Positions 8,895-16,067 of a stretch of DNA of 64,000 nucleotides are shown here, one piece after another. Made by a program: the position numbers and the translations under genes. Location of the stretch: assembly GCF_008365375.1 (NCBI RefSeq), contig NZ_QOKW01000008.1:168430-232429 (forward strand). The letters are read 5' to 3'. Under the pieces are notes generated by a model that saw only the letters and a program-made list of their open reading frames with translations, made no database searches and was not told the DNA's origin. How positions within the stretch are numbered: the stretch's first letter is position 1; the number at the start of each line of letters is the position of its first letter. Source of the DNA: Roseomonas genomospecies 6 (lineage in GTDB: Bacteria > Pseudomonadota > Alphaproteobacteria > Azospirillales > Azospirillaceae).

Positions 8895-9065
8895 TCACTG
8901 ATAGCCGCCGTTTTCCGCCCGCTCCCGGGCGGCGTCTTCCTGGGCTTTCGTCAGCTCGTCCTGCGTTCCCGACGGCTGCGTTCCCGACGGCTGGGCATCG
9001 GGCTTGCCGGTTGCCGTGTCCTTCTCGGTTTGCGGTTTGGAATCGGTGTCGCGGTTCTCGCCCAT
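8895..9065 (-). CDS. Small hydrophilic hypothetical protein (56 aa)
   Basis: A short, very polar, probably disordered protein (MGENRDTDSK..., rich in D, E, K, Q and T) ending ARERAENGGYQ. The ATG at 9065 has GAGGA at good distance. A longer frame to 9122 exists but lacks that site. It contains a perfect tandem pentapeptide PSGTQ-PSGTQ from a 15-bp DNA duplication. No family recognised; similar small polar proteins occur in alphaproteobacterial stress loci. Codon use and the ribosome site favour a real gene. Confidence 0.5.
   Translation of the reverse strand: MGENRDTDSKPQTEKDTATGKPDAQPSGTQPSGTQDELTKAQEDAARERAENGGYQ
8961..8990. repeat. 15-bp tandem duplication within the small gene
   Basis: Two perfect copies of CTGCGTTCCCGACGG in tandem, encoding (PSGTQ)2 on the minus strand. 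Being in frame, it lengthens the protein by five residues per copy. Confidence 0.85.
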
Positions 9066-9190
9066 CGGGTCATCCTCGTTCGTCAGTCGGGCCGGTGCGG
9101 GCCGTCCACCGTTCTCCAACACGCGCGGACGACGGTCCTCTCACCGTTGCTGGCGGTTCTCCCATGGTGGTCGCTCCGAAAACATCGTCA

Positions 9191-9215
9191 GGAACGATCC
9201 CGGAATTCCGCAGTT
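9191..9215 (+). promoter_or_regulatory. EcfG-type (general stress sigma) promoter
   Basis: GGAAC at 9191-9195 and GTT at 9213-9215 with a 17-bp spacer match the alphaproteobacterial EcfG promoter pattern GGAAC-N16/17-cGTT. It lies 40 bp before the start of the YciE/YciF-like gene. A second example with the same spacing is at 18651-18675. Confidence 0.5.
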
Positions 9216-9254
9216 GACGTCGGGTGACCGTCGCTCCAGCGGAGTTCGAAGCCC

Positions 9255-9767
9255 ATGACGTCGTCCAGCGCCACACGCGATATCCTTGTTGCCGGCCTCC
9301 ACAACACGCATGCGTTGGAGATGGAGGCCTTGCAGATCATGAACCGCCAAGTCGAGCGGCTCCAGAATTACCCGGAGCTGGAGCAGGCCCTGCGCGCGCA
9401 CATCCGCGAGACCGAGGAGCAACGCCGCCGCATCGAGGAGGCGATGAGCGAGTTGCAGGCGACCCCTTCGACCATCAAGGAGGCGATCTTCGGCCTCATG
9501 GGCAATGTGGCGGCCATCGCGCACACCACGGCCAAGGACGAGATCCTCAAGAACATGTTTGCGAACCACGCGTTCGAGAATTACGAGATCGCCGCCTACA
9601 AATCCCTGATCGTCATCGCCGAGGCCGCCGGTTACCGCAACGTCTCGGGCTTTCAGCAGTCGCTCCGGGAGGAAGAGGCCATGGCCCAGAGGATGAAGGA
9701 CCTGATCGAGCCGATCACCCGCAAATACATCAGTCTGGAACAGCGCGAAACCACGGCCAGCCATTGA
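9255..9767 (+). CDS. Ferritin-like DUF892 (YciE/YciF) stress protein
   Basis: A 170-residue all-helical cytosolic protein. The motif pattern LVAGLHNTHALEMEAL (helix A), HIRETEEQ (helix B), ANHAFENYEIAAYKSL (helix C) and the final REEEAMAQ helix is that of the YciF/DUF892 di-iron fold. Members are induced by general stress in many bacteria, though the reaction is unknown. An EcfG-like promoter upstream fits stress control. The 47-codon membrane-protein gene 46 bp downstream is probably in the same transcript. Confidence 0.85.
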   Translation: MTSSSATRDILVAGLHNTHALEMEALQIMNRQVERLQNYPELEQALRAHIRETEEQRRRIEEAMSELQATPSTIKEAIFGLMGNVAAIAHTTAKDEILKNMFANHAFENYEIAAYKSLIVIAEAAGYRNVSGFQQSLREEEAMAQRMKDLIEPITRKYISLEQRETTASH

Positions 9768-9813
9768 TGCCGGCTTCCGGGTTCAGGACATTTCAGACAA
9801 GGGGTGAACCGCC

Positions 9814-9957
9814 ATGGCCGATCGAAAGACATCCCCCACCCGGAACGCCACGCAGGCCCGCCAGGGCAGCATAGAGCATGTCGGCCGCTATGTGCTCGGG
9901 ATCGGGCTCCCGCTCGCGATCATCGCCATGATCGTCGTGTACATGCTCGTCTTCTGA
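9814..9957 (+). CDS. Small single-span membrane protein (47 aa)
   Basis: A short frame starting MADRKTSPTRN with a polar, basic N-terminus of about 25 residues. One strong hydrophobic helix (GIGLPLAIIAMIVVYMLVF) runs to the stop. AAGGGGTGAACCGCC ahead of the ATG is a good ribosome site. It follows the DUF892 gene in the same direction and ends five bases before the 3' end of the convergent lacI-type gene. No family recognised. The clean ribosome site, helix and tight fit between neighbours support a real gene. Confidence 0.6.
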   Translation: MADRKTSPTRNATQARQGSIEHVGRYVLGIGLPLAIIAMIVVYMLVF

Positions 9958-9962
9958 GCGGG

Positions 9963-11054
9963 TCAGCCTCGTGAGGAGGCCGGCGGGCCGGGCTGGGATT
10001 CGCCCGGCAGGCGCCGGTTCCGGATGGTCAACCGGTGCGTCAGGAGCAGCGGGTCCGGACGCTCCCCATCCCAGAGCCGGTGCAGCATCCCGACGATGGC
10101 CGGGCCGAAATGGTCCGCCGGCACGCGGACGGAGTTCAGCCAGTCGGCGATCCAGGGGTTGATCGGGTTGTCGTCGAAACCGAAGAAGGCCACGTCGCCC
10201 GGCACCTCCAGCCCGGCTTCCCGCGCGCGGCGGTAGGCGCCGTAGGCCAGCAGATCGCTCAGGCACACGATCACCCGTGGGCGGTCCGGACGCTCCAGCA
10301 TCGCCCCCATGGCGTGATAGCCGACCACGATGTGATCCAGCCCCGGCCCGGTGGCGCAGGGGATGGCCGCCGTGTCCACCCCCGCCGCGGCCAGCCGGTC
10401 GAACAGCCCGGACAGACGCCAATGCCCGGCGGTGCGGTCCAGCGAGGCGTGCAGCACTCCGATGCGGCGCACCCCGCGCTCCAGCAGGCGGTCGGCGATC
10501 TCCGCCCCGGCGCCCGCGTTGTCGATCCCGACATAGGGCGAGGACGGGTCGCCGGGGTCCGGGCGGTTCACGAACACCAGCGTGTCGCCGCCCGCCCGCG
10601 CCTCGTCCAGCGCCGGGCTGTCCACCGCGCCCACCAGGATCATCGCCCGGACGAGCTGGGCGCGCATCTCGCGGATGTACTCGTCCTGCACGTCGGCGCG
10701 CTCGTGCGTGTCGCACAGCGACATCACCAGCCCCTCCCCGCGCAGCGACCATTCGATGGAGGACGCGATGGCCGCCATCGAGGGGTTCGCGAGGTTGGCG
10801 GCCAGGACGCCGACGATCCGGCTTTCCCGGCGGCGCAGCGCCCGCCCGACGCTGCCGGGCCGGTAGCCGAGTTCACGGATCGCCGCCCGCACCCGCTCCG
10901 CCGTTTCCTCCGTCGCCTTGTTCGCCACGCCGTTGATGACGCGGGAGGCGGTGGCGACCGACACCCCCGCGCGGGCCGCCACCTGGGCGAGCGACGGGGC
11001 GAGCGACACACGCTCCGTGCGCGAGGCTCGGTTGCGGTCGGAAGGCGGGGGCAT
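9963..11054 (-). CDS. LacI-family transcriptional regulator of the glycoside locus
   Basis: A 363-residue protein. The N-terminal helix-turn-helix SLAQVAARAGVSVATASRVING (about residues 20-41) is followed by the hinge-type segment GYRPGSVGRALRR and a periplasmic-binding-protein-like effector domain with VAFFGFDDNPI near residue 280. The ATG at 11054 has GAGGTG ahead; the longer frame adds a non-conserved tail. It is divergent from the GH2 gene, and two CG-centred palindromes lie in the gap. It is therefore probably a repressor of the GH2-TRAP-GH31 operon, released by a sugar ligand that cannot be told from sequence. Confidence 0.92.
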   Translation of the reverse strand: MPPPSDRNRASRTERVSLAPSLAQVAARAGVSVATASRVINGVANKATEETAERVRAAIRELGYRPGSVGRALRRRESRIVGVLAANLANPSMAAIASSIEWSLRGEGLVMSLCDTHERADVQDEYIREMRAQLVRAMILVGAVDSPALDEARAGGDTLVFVNRPDPGDPSSPYVGIDNAGAGAEIADRLLERGVRRIGVLHASLDRTAGHWRLSGLFDRLAAAGVDTAAIPCATGPGLDHIVVGYHAMGAMLERPDRPRVIVCLSDLLAYGAYRRAREAGLEVPGDVAFFGFDDNPINPWIADWLNSVRVPADHFGPAIVGMLHRLWDGERPDPLLLTHRLTIRNRRLPGESQPGPPASSRG

Positions 11055-11100
11055 CGGCACCTCGGTCTGCGCAAGGGGGGTGGCGTCGGGCGGCGGCGTG

Positions 11101-11113
11101 AAAACCGGTTGCG
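11101..11113. promoter_or_regulatory. Candidate LacI-type operator (AAAACCGGTTGCG)
   Basis: Contains the palindrome AACCGGTT with a central CG, the hallmark of LacI/GalR operators. It lies 47 bp upstream of the regulator's own start, suitable for autoregulation. Confidence 0.5.
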
Positions 11114-11145
11114 TAGAGATGCACGCCCGCCTATTGTTTCGGCAA

Positions 11146-11161
11146 GGGTAATCGATTTCCC
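11146..11161. promoter_or_regulatory. Candidate LacI-type operator (GGGTAATCGATTTCCC)
   Basis: A 16-bp near-perfect palindrome centred on CG, with one mismatched pair. It lies a few bases before a TATA-containing -10-like stretch (around 11168-11176) that could drive the GH2 operon. Binding here would block that promoter. Confidence 0.55.
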
Positions 11162-11248
11162 TCTGGCATGATATAGGGGGAGAGGCGAATCGCCCACCGA
11201 AGCCCGGGCACCAACCGGGCAAGGAAAAGGACGAGGGAGAAGACGCTC

Positions 11249-13111
11249 ATGCCAGCCGAAGGCGCCGACCGCGCCACGGTCGTGGACCCATACGACCATC
11301 TGGTCGTGGACCCATATGACCATCTGCATGATGAGAGCTACGCCGACGCCTTCGCACGCGGGCGGGTGGGCGCTGCAATCCTGGTGACCGTCGCCGGGCG
11401 GACCGTCGAACCGCTGGACGGGGAGTGGCGCTTCGCCATCGACCCCCACGACGAGGGGTTGCGCCAGACATGGTACGCCGACGAGCCGGTCCCGGCGTCG
11501 GAGTGGACCGTCCCGCGCGATTACGACGACGGCTCCTGGCAGACCGCCCCGGTTCCCTCCTGCTGGAACATGCTGCGCCCGGAATGGCGGTATTACGAGG
11601 GCGGGGCCTGGTACACGCGGACGCTGGACCACACGCCGGGCGAAGCCGGGGAGCGCATCGTCCTGCATGTCGGCGCTGCCGCCTATGAGGCGCGCGTCTT
11701 CCTGAACGGCACCTTCCTCGGCGCGCATCGCGGTGCCTCTACGCCTTTTTGCATCGAGCTGACCGGGCATCTGCGCCCCGGCCCGAACCGTCTCCAGATT
11801 CAGGTGGACAACGGGCGCCGGGGCGACCGGGTGCCGATGCGCCACACGGACTGGTTCAACTACGGCGGCCTGTACCGCTCCGTTGCTCTGCTGCGGCTGC
11901 CGCCGGTGTTCATCCGGGACTTCGGCGTGGCGCTGGTGCCGGGCAGCGGCTTCCGCCGCGTCGCCGTGGACGTCGCCCTGTCCGACCCGGTGGACGGCAC
12001 GGCGACCGTCGCCATCGACGGGCTGCTGCCCCCCACCCCCATTCCCGTCTCCGGCGGGCGCGGCCGGGTGGAACTGGACCTCGCCCCGGAGCTGTGGTCG
12101 CCGGACTCGCCCCGCCTCTACGGCGTCACCCTGCGCTTCGGCACCGATTCCGTGGCGGACCGCATCGGCTTCCGCGAGATCGCCGTGGCGGGGGAACGCA
12201 TCCTCCTCAACGGGCGCGACATCACCCTGCGCGGCGTGTCGGTGCACGAGGACGACCTTCTGCACGGCAAGACCAGCGGCGAGGCGGACATCCGCCGCCG
12301 CTACGCGGACGCCAAGGCGCTGGGCTGCAACTTCCTGCGCCTCGCCCACTACCCGCACGACCCGCGCGCGGCGGCCATCGCCGACGAGGTGGGGCTGATG
12401 CTGTGGTCGGAAATCCCCGTCTACTGGGCCATCGACTTCGCCAACCCCGACACCTACGAGGACGCCGCGAACCAGCTTGCGGAGCTGATCGCCCGCGACC
12501 GCAACCGGGCCGGCACGATCCTGTGGGGCGTGGGGAACGAGAACGCCGACACCGACGCCCGCCTGTCCTTCATGGCGCGGCTGGCCGCGCTGGCGCGCCG
12601 TCTGGACCCGACGCGGCTGGTGACCGCCGCCTGCCTGATCGACCGGGAACGCTTCGCCATCGCCGACCGTCTGGCCGCGCATCTCGACGTGATCGGCCTC
12701 AACGAGTATTTCGGCTGGTACGAACCGTCCTTCGACGGGCTGCGCCGGCTGCTCGCCAACTCCGCCCCCGGAAAGCCGGTGGTCATCTCCGAATTCGGGG
12801 CCGACGCCGTGGCGGGCCTGCGCGGCGGTGAGCGCGAACTCTTCACCGAGGACTGCCAGGAGGCGGTCTACCGCGAACAGCTCGCCATCCTCGCCACCGC
12901 ATCCTACGTGCGCGGGATGACGCCCTGGATTCTCTACGATTTCCGCACCGAGCGGCGGCAGACCGCCTTCCAGCGCGGCTGGAACCGCAAGGGACTGATC
13001 GCCGAGGACAAGACCACCCGCAAGCGCGCCTTCGCCGTCCTCGCGGCGCATTACCGGGCGATGGCCGACGCCGAGGCGACGCCGCACACCGAGCCAGCCA
13101 AATCACGATAA
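11249..13111 (+). CDS. GH2 family glycosidase, beta-glucuronidase-like
   Basis: A 620-residue cytosolic enzyme with the three-part GH2 layout: jelly-roll (about 40-210), Ig-like (about 215-310) and TIM barrel (about 315-605). Glu431 in VGNEN is the likely acid/base and Glu515 in SEFGAD the nucleophile. The C-terminal N-R-K-G (Asn579, Lys581) matches the N-x-K motif by which beta-glucuronidases hold the substrate carboxylate. This favours a uronide over a galactoside. The extreme N-terminus carries a duplicated VVDPYDHL from a 24-bp tandem repeat. GAGGGAGA precedes the ATG. First gene of the LacI-controlled operon. Confidence 0.85.
   Translation: MPAEGADRATVVDPYDHLVVDPYDHLHDESYADAFARGRVGAAILVTVAGRTVEPLDGEWRFAIDPHDEGLRQTWYADEPVPASEWTVPRDYDDGSWQTAPVPSCWNMLRPEWRYYEGGAWYTRTLDHTPGEAGERIVLHVGAAAYEARVFLNGTFLGAHRGASTPFCIELTGHLRPGPNRLQIQVDNGRRGDRVPMRHTDWFNYGGLYRSVALLRLPPVFIRDFGVALVPGSGFRRVAVDVALSDPVDGTATVAIDGLLPPTPIPVSGGRGRVELDLAPELWSPDSPRLYGVTLRFGTDSVADRIGFREIAVAGERILLNGRDITLRGVSVHEDDLLHGKTSGEADIRRRYADAKALGCNFLRLAHYPHDPRAAAIADEVGLMLWSEIPVYWAIDFANPDTYEDAANQLAELIARDRNRAGTILWGVGNENADTDARLSFMARLAALARRLDPTRLVTAACLIDRERFAIADRLAAHLDVIGLNEYFGWYEPSFDGLRRLLANSAPGKPVVISEFGADAVAGLRGGERELFTEDCQEAVYREQLAILATASYVRGMTPWILYDFRTERRQTAFQRGWNRKGLIAEDKTTRKRAFAVLAAHYRAMADAEATPHTEPAKSR
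11279..11326. repeat. 24-bp tandem duplication at the start of the GH2 gene
   Basis: Two copies of GTCGTGGACCCATACGACCATCTG-type sequence differing at one base (C/T), encoding VVDPYDHL twice. It lies before the first conserved GH2 residues, so the extra copy probably has no catalytic effect. Confidence 0.85.
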
Positions 13112-13125
13112 CCGGAGGAACCGTC

Positions 13126-14118
13126 ATGTTCGCGTTGAACCGCCGCCACGCCGCCCTTCTCGCCGCCGCCGTCGCAACCGTCATGGGCCTGACCCTTGCC
13201 GGGCCGGCCGCCGCCAAGACCACGCTGCGCCTCGGCCACGGGCTGGCCAAGGGCCACCCGGTGGACGTCTCCCTGGACGAGTTCGCCAAGCTGGTGCGCG
13301 AGCGCAGCAAGGGCGACCTGGACATCAAGGTGTTTCCCGCCGGCCAGCTCGGCCAGCAGCGCGAACTGATCGAGCAGATGCAGAACGGCGCGCTCGACCT
13401 CGTGCACGCCAACGCCTCCCCGCTCGCCGCCTTCGAGCCGAGCTTCGGCGTCTACGACATGCCCTTCCTGTTCCGCGACGAAGACCATTTCTTCAAGGTG
13501 GTCGACGGTGCGGTGGGCGACGAGATCCTGGCCGCCAGCCGCGCCAAGGCGTTCGTCGGCCTCGCCTACTACGACAACGGCACGCGCAGCTTCTACGCCA
13601 ACAAGCCGCTGCCCAAGCCGGAGGACATGAAGGGTCTGAAGCTCCGCGTCCAGCCCGGCCCGATCGCCGCGCGCATGGTCAACCTGCTGGGCGCCACCGC
13701 CACCCCGCTGTCCTGGGGCGAGGTCTACACCGCGCTGCAATCCGGCGTCGTGGACGGGGCCGAGAACAACGTGACCGCCCTGACGCTGGCCCGCCACGGC
13801 GAGGTGATGAAGGTCTACACCCGCGACGAGCACACCCGCGTGCCCGACGTGGTGCTGATCGCCACCGCCACGCTGGACCGGCTGAAGCCGGAGCAGCAGG
13901 AGCTGGTGCGTCAGGCGGCCCGCGACAGCGCCAAGGCCCACAACGCCCGCTGGAAGGCCGAGCTGGAGAAGGCCGAGGGCGAGGCCGTGAAGATGGGCGT
14001 CACCTTCGTGGACGCGGACAAGGCGGCCTACCGTCAGGTGGTGCAGCCCATGTACGACGACCTGAAGTCCACCCCCGCCCTCGCCACGCTCGCCGACCGC
14101 ATCCAGGCGGTCAAGTAA
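13126..14118 (+). CDS. TRAP transporter solute-binding protein (DctP family)
   Basis: A 330-residue periplasmic protein with a signal peptide ending GPAAA. The DctP fold motifs are visible: LRLGHGLAKGHPV, VFPAGQLGQQRELIEQMQNG, LRVQPGP (with the carboxylate-binding Arg) and VVDGAENN. TRAP binding proteins hold an acid group through that Arg, so the ligand is a carboxylate. Beside a glucuronidase-like enzyme, a uronic acid or uronate-terminated saccharide is the best guess. It lies 14 bases after the GH2 stop with GGAGG ahead of the ATG. Confidence 0.92.
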   Translation: MFALNRRHAALLAAAVATVMGLTLAGPAAAKTTLRLGHGLAKGHPVDVSLDEFAKLVRERSKGDLDIKVFPAGQLGQQRELIEQMQNGALDLVHANASPLAAFEPSFGVYDMPFLFRDEDHFFKVVDGAVGDEILAASRAKAFVGLAYYDNGTRSFYANKPLPKPEDMKGLKLRVQPGPIAARMVNLLGATATPLSWGEVYTALQSGVVDGAENNVTALTLARHGEVMKVYTRDEHTRVPDVVLIATATLDRLKPEQQELVRQAARDSAKAHNARWKAELEKAEGEAVKMGVTFVDADKAAYRQVVQPMYDDLKSTPALATLADRIQAVK

Positions 14119-14172
14119 GGTCCCGCCCGCCGCGTCGATAGGCCCGCCGCGTCGAAAATAAGGAGCGCACCC

Positions 14173-14682
14173 ATGCTGGCAACCGTCCACCGCACGCTCG
14201 ACCGGTTCGTGCTCGGTATAACCATACCGCTGACGATCCTCATGCTGGGCTGCGTGGTGTGGCAGGTCCTCGCCCGCTACGCGCTCAACGTTTCGACGTC
14301 GGCGACGGACGAGATCGCCCGGTTCGCCTTCATCTGGGTCAGCCTTCTGGGGGCGGCCTACGTGCTGGGCAACCGCGGCCACATCGCCATCACCGGGCTG
14401 GTGGATTTTCTGCCGGCCCGGCCCCGCGGGGTCGTGGAGATCGCCATCGCCGCGCTGGTCGCGCTGTTCACGGTGACGATCCTGTGCGGCGGCGGCTGGC
14501 TGCTGGTGGACAAGGCGCGCACGCTCGGTCAGGTGACGCCGGCGCTCCAGGTGCCGATGTGGATGGTCTACGCCGTGATACCGCTGTCCGGCGTGCTGAC
14601 GCTCGTCTACACGGCCATCGCCCTGCTGGAGAGCCTGCGCGAAGGGCCGGGCGTGACCAGCCACGCCGTCTCGCTCGATTGA
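14173..14682 (+). CDS. TRAP transporter small membrane subunit (DctQ family)
   Basis: A 169-residue protein with four hydrophobic segments (about 15-38, 48-70, 88-112 and 128-150). The conserved DctQ sequence VWQVLARYALNVSTSATDEIARFAFIWVSLLGAAY is present. It pairs with DctM to form the sodium-driven permease. AAGGAG precedes the ATG. Confidence 0.92.
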   Translation: MLATVHRTLDRFVLGITIPLTILMLGCVVWQVLARYALNVSTSATDEIARFAFIWVSLLGAAYVLGNRGHIAITGLVDFLPARPRGVVEIAIAALVALFTVTILCGGGWLLVDKARTLGQVTPALQVPMWMVYAVIPLSGVLTLVYTAIALLESLREGPGVTSHAVSLD

Positions 14683-14713
14683 AGCCCACTCCTTCCGTCG
14701 CGGAAACGCAGCC

Positions 14714-16015
14714 ATGGATCTCTCCCCCGCCTTCGTCCTCAGCGCCGCCTTCGTCGCTCTTCTGGCCTTCGGCGTTCCCATCTCCTACGCGACCGGGCTC
14801 GCCTCCATCACGGCGCTGCTGACCATCATGCCGCCGCTGCCGGCGATAACGGTGACGGCCCAGCGCATCGCCACGGGGCTGGACAGCTTCGCGCTGCTGG
14901 CGATCCCCTTCTTCTTCATGGCCGGGTCGATCATGAACCGGGGCGGCATCGCCCGGCGGCTGATCGACTGCGCCAAGGTCTTCGTCGGCTGGATGCCCGG
15001 TCCGCTGGCGCAGATCACCATCCTCGCCAACATGATGTTCGGCTGCGTGTCGGGATCGGCGGTGGCCGCCGCCTCGGCCATCGGCGGCACCATGCAGCCG
15101 TCCATGGACAAGGCGGGCTACGACCGCAGCTACACCGCGGCGGTCAACATCTCCTCCTGCATCACCGGGCTGCTGATCCCGCCGTCGGGCGCCTTCATCG
15201 TCTATTCGCTGGTGTCGGGCGGCACCTCCATCGCGGCGCTGTTCGTCGCCGGCTATCTGCCGGGCCTCCTGCTGGGCCTGGCCGTGATGATCCCGGCCTG
15301 GATGATGGCGAAGAAGCGCGGCTATGCCCGCCTGCCCTCCCCCACGCTGTCGGAGTCCTCGCGCGCCGTGCTGTCCGCCCTGCCCAGCCTGGGGCTGATC
15401 CTGGTGGTGATCGGCGGCATCGTCGGCGGCGTGTTCACCGCGACCGAGGGATCGGCCATCGCGGTCGTCTACGCGCTGGCCCTGGCGCTCGCCTACCGGG
15501 AGCTGTCGATGGACGACATCGGGCAGATCCTGGTGGACACCATCGTGGCGACGTCGGTGGTCGCGCTGATGGTCGGCACCTCCATGGCGATGGCCTACGT
15601 GATGTCGCTGGCCGAGATCCCGCAGATCATCGGCGACTGGGTGCAGTCGGCGGCGGGCAACTGGATCATCGCGCTGCTGCTGGTCAACATCGTGCTTCTG
15701 CTGATGGGCACCTTCCTGGACATCACGCCGGGCATCCTGATCTTCACGCCCATCTTCCTGCCGGTGCTGGCGGAGCTGGGGGTGGACCCCGTCCATTTCG
15801 GGGTGATCCTGGTCTTCAACCTGTGCCTGGGCATCGTCTCGCCGCCGACCGGCAGCGCCCTGTTCATCGGCTGCGCCGTGGCGCGCGTGTCGATCGAGCA
15901 GGTGATCCGGCCCCTGATCCCCCTCTTTGCCTGGAGCACCGCGGCGCTGCTGGTGGTCACCTACGTCCCCGGCCTCTCGCTCTGGCTGCCCCGCCTCTTC
16001 GGCCTCATCAAGTAA
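14714..16015 (+). CDS. TRAP transporter large membrane subunit (DctM family)
   Basis: A 433-residue polytopic protein of usual DctM length. It has GSIMNRGGIARRLIDCAKVFVGWMPGPLAQITI near residue 75, the conserved small-residue loop VSGSAVAAASAIGG, and LGIVSPPTGSALFIGCAVARVS near the C-terminus. It forms the ion-coupled translocation channel for the ligand held by the DctP protein two genes upstream. It completes a full three-part transporter. Confidence 0.95.
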   Translation: MDLSPAFVLSAAFVALLAFGVPISYATGLASITALLTIMPPLPAITVTAQRIATGLDSFALLAIPFFFMAGSIMNRGGIARRLIDCAKVFVGWMPGPLAQITILANMMFGCVSGSAVAAASAIGGTMQPSMDKAGYDRSYTAAVNISSCITGLLIPPSGAFIVYSLVSGGTSIAALFVAGYLPGLLLGLAVMIPAWMMAKKRGYARLPSPTLSESSRAVLSALPSLGLILVVIGGIVGGVFTATEGSAIAVVYALALALAYRELSMDDIGQILVDTIVATSVVALMVGTSMAMAYVMSLAEIPQIIGDWVQSAAGNWIIALLLVNIVLLLMGTFLDITPGILIFTPIFLPVLAELGVDPVHFGVILVFNLCLGIVSPPTGSALFIGCAVARVSIEQVIRPLIPLFAWSTAALLVVTYVPGLSLWLPRLFGLIK

Positions 16016-16067
16016 GCCGCGCCCTGTCCTCAGGAACCGGCCTCATGACATCAGGAGTCCACGCGCC

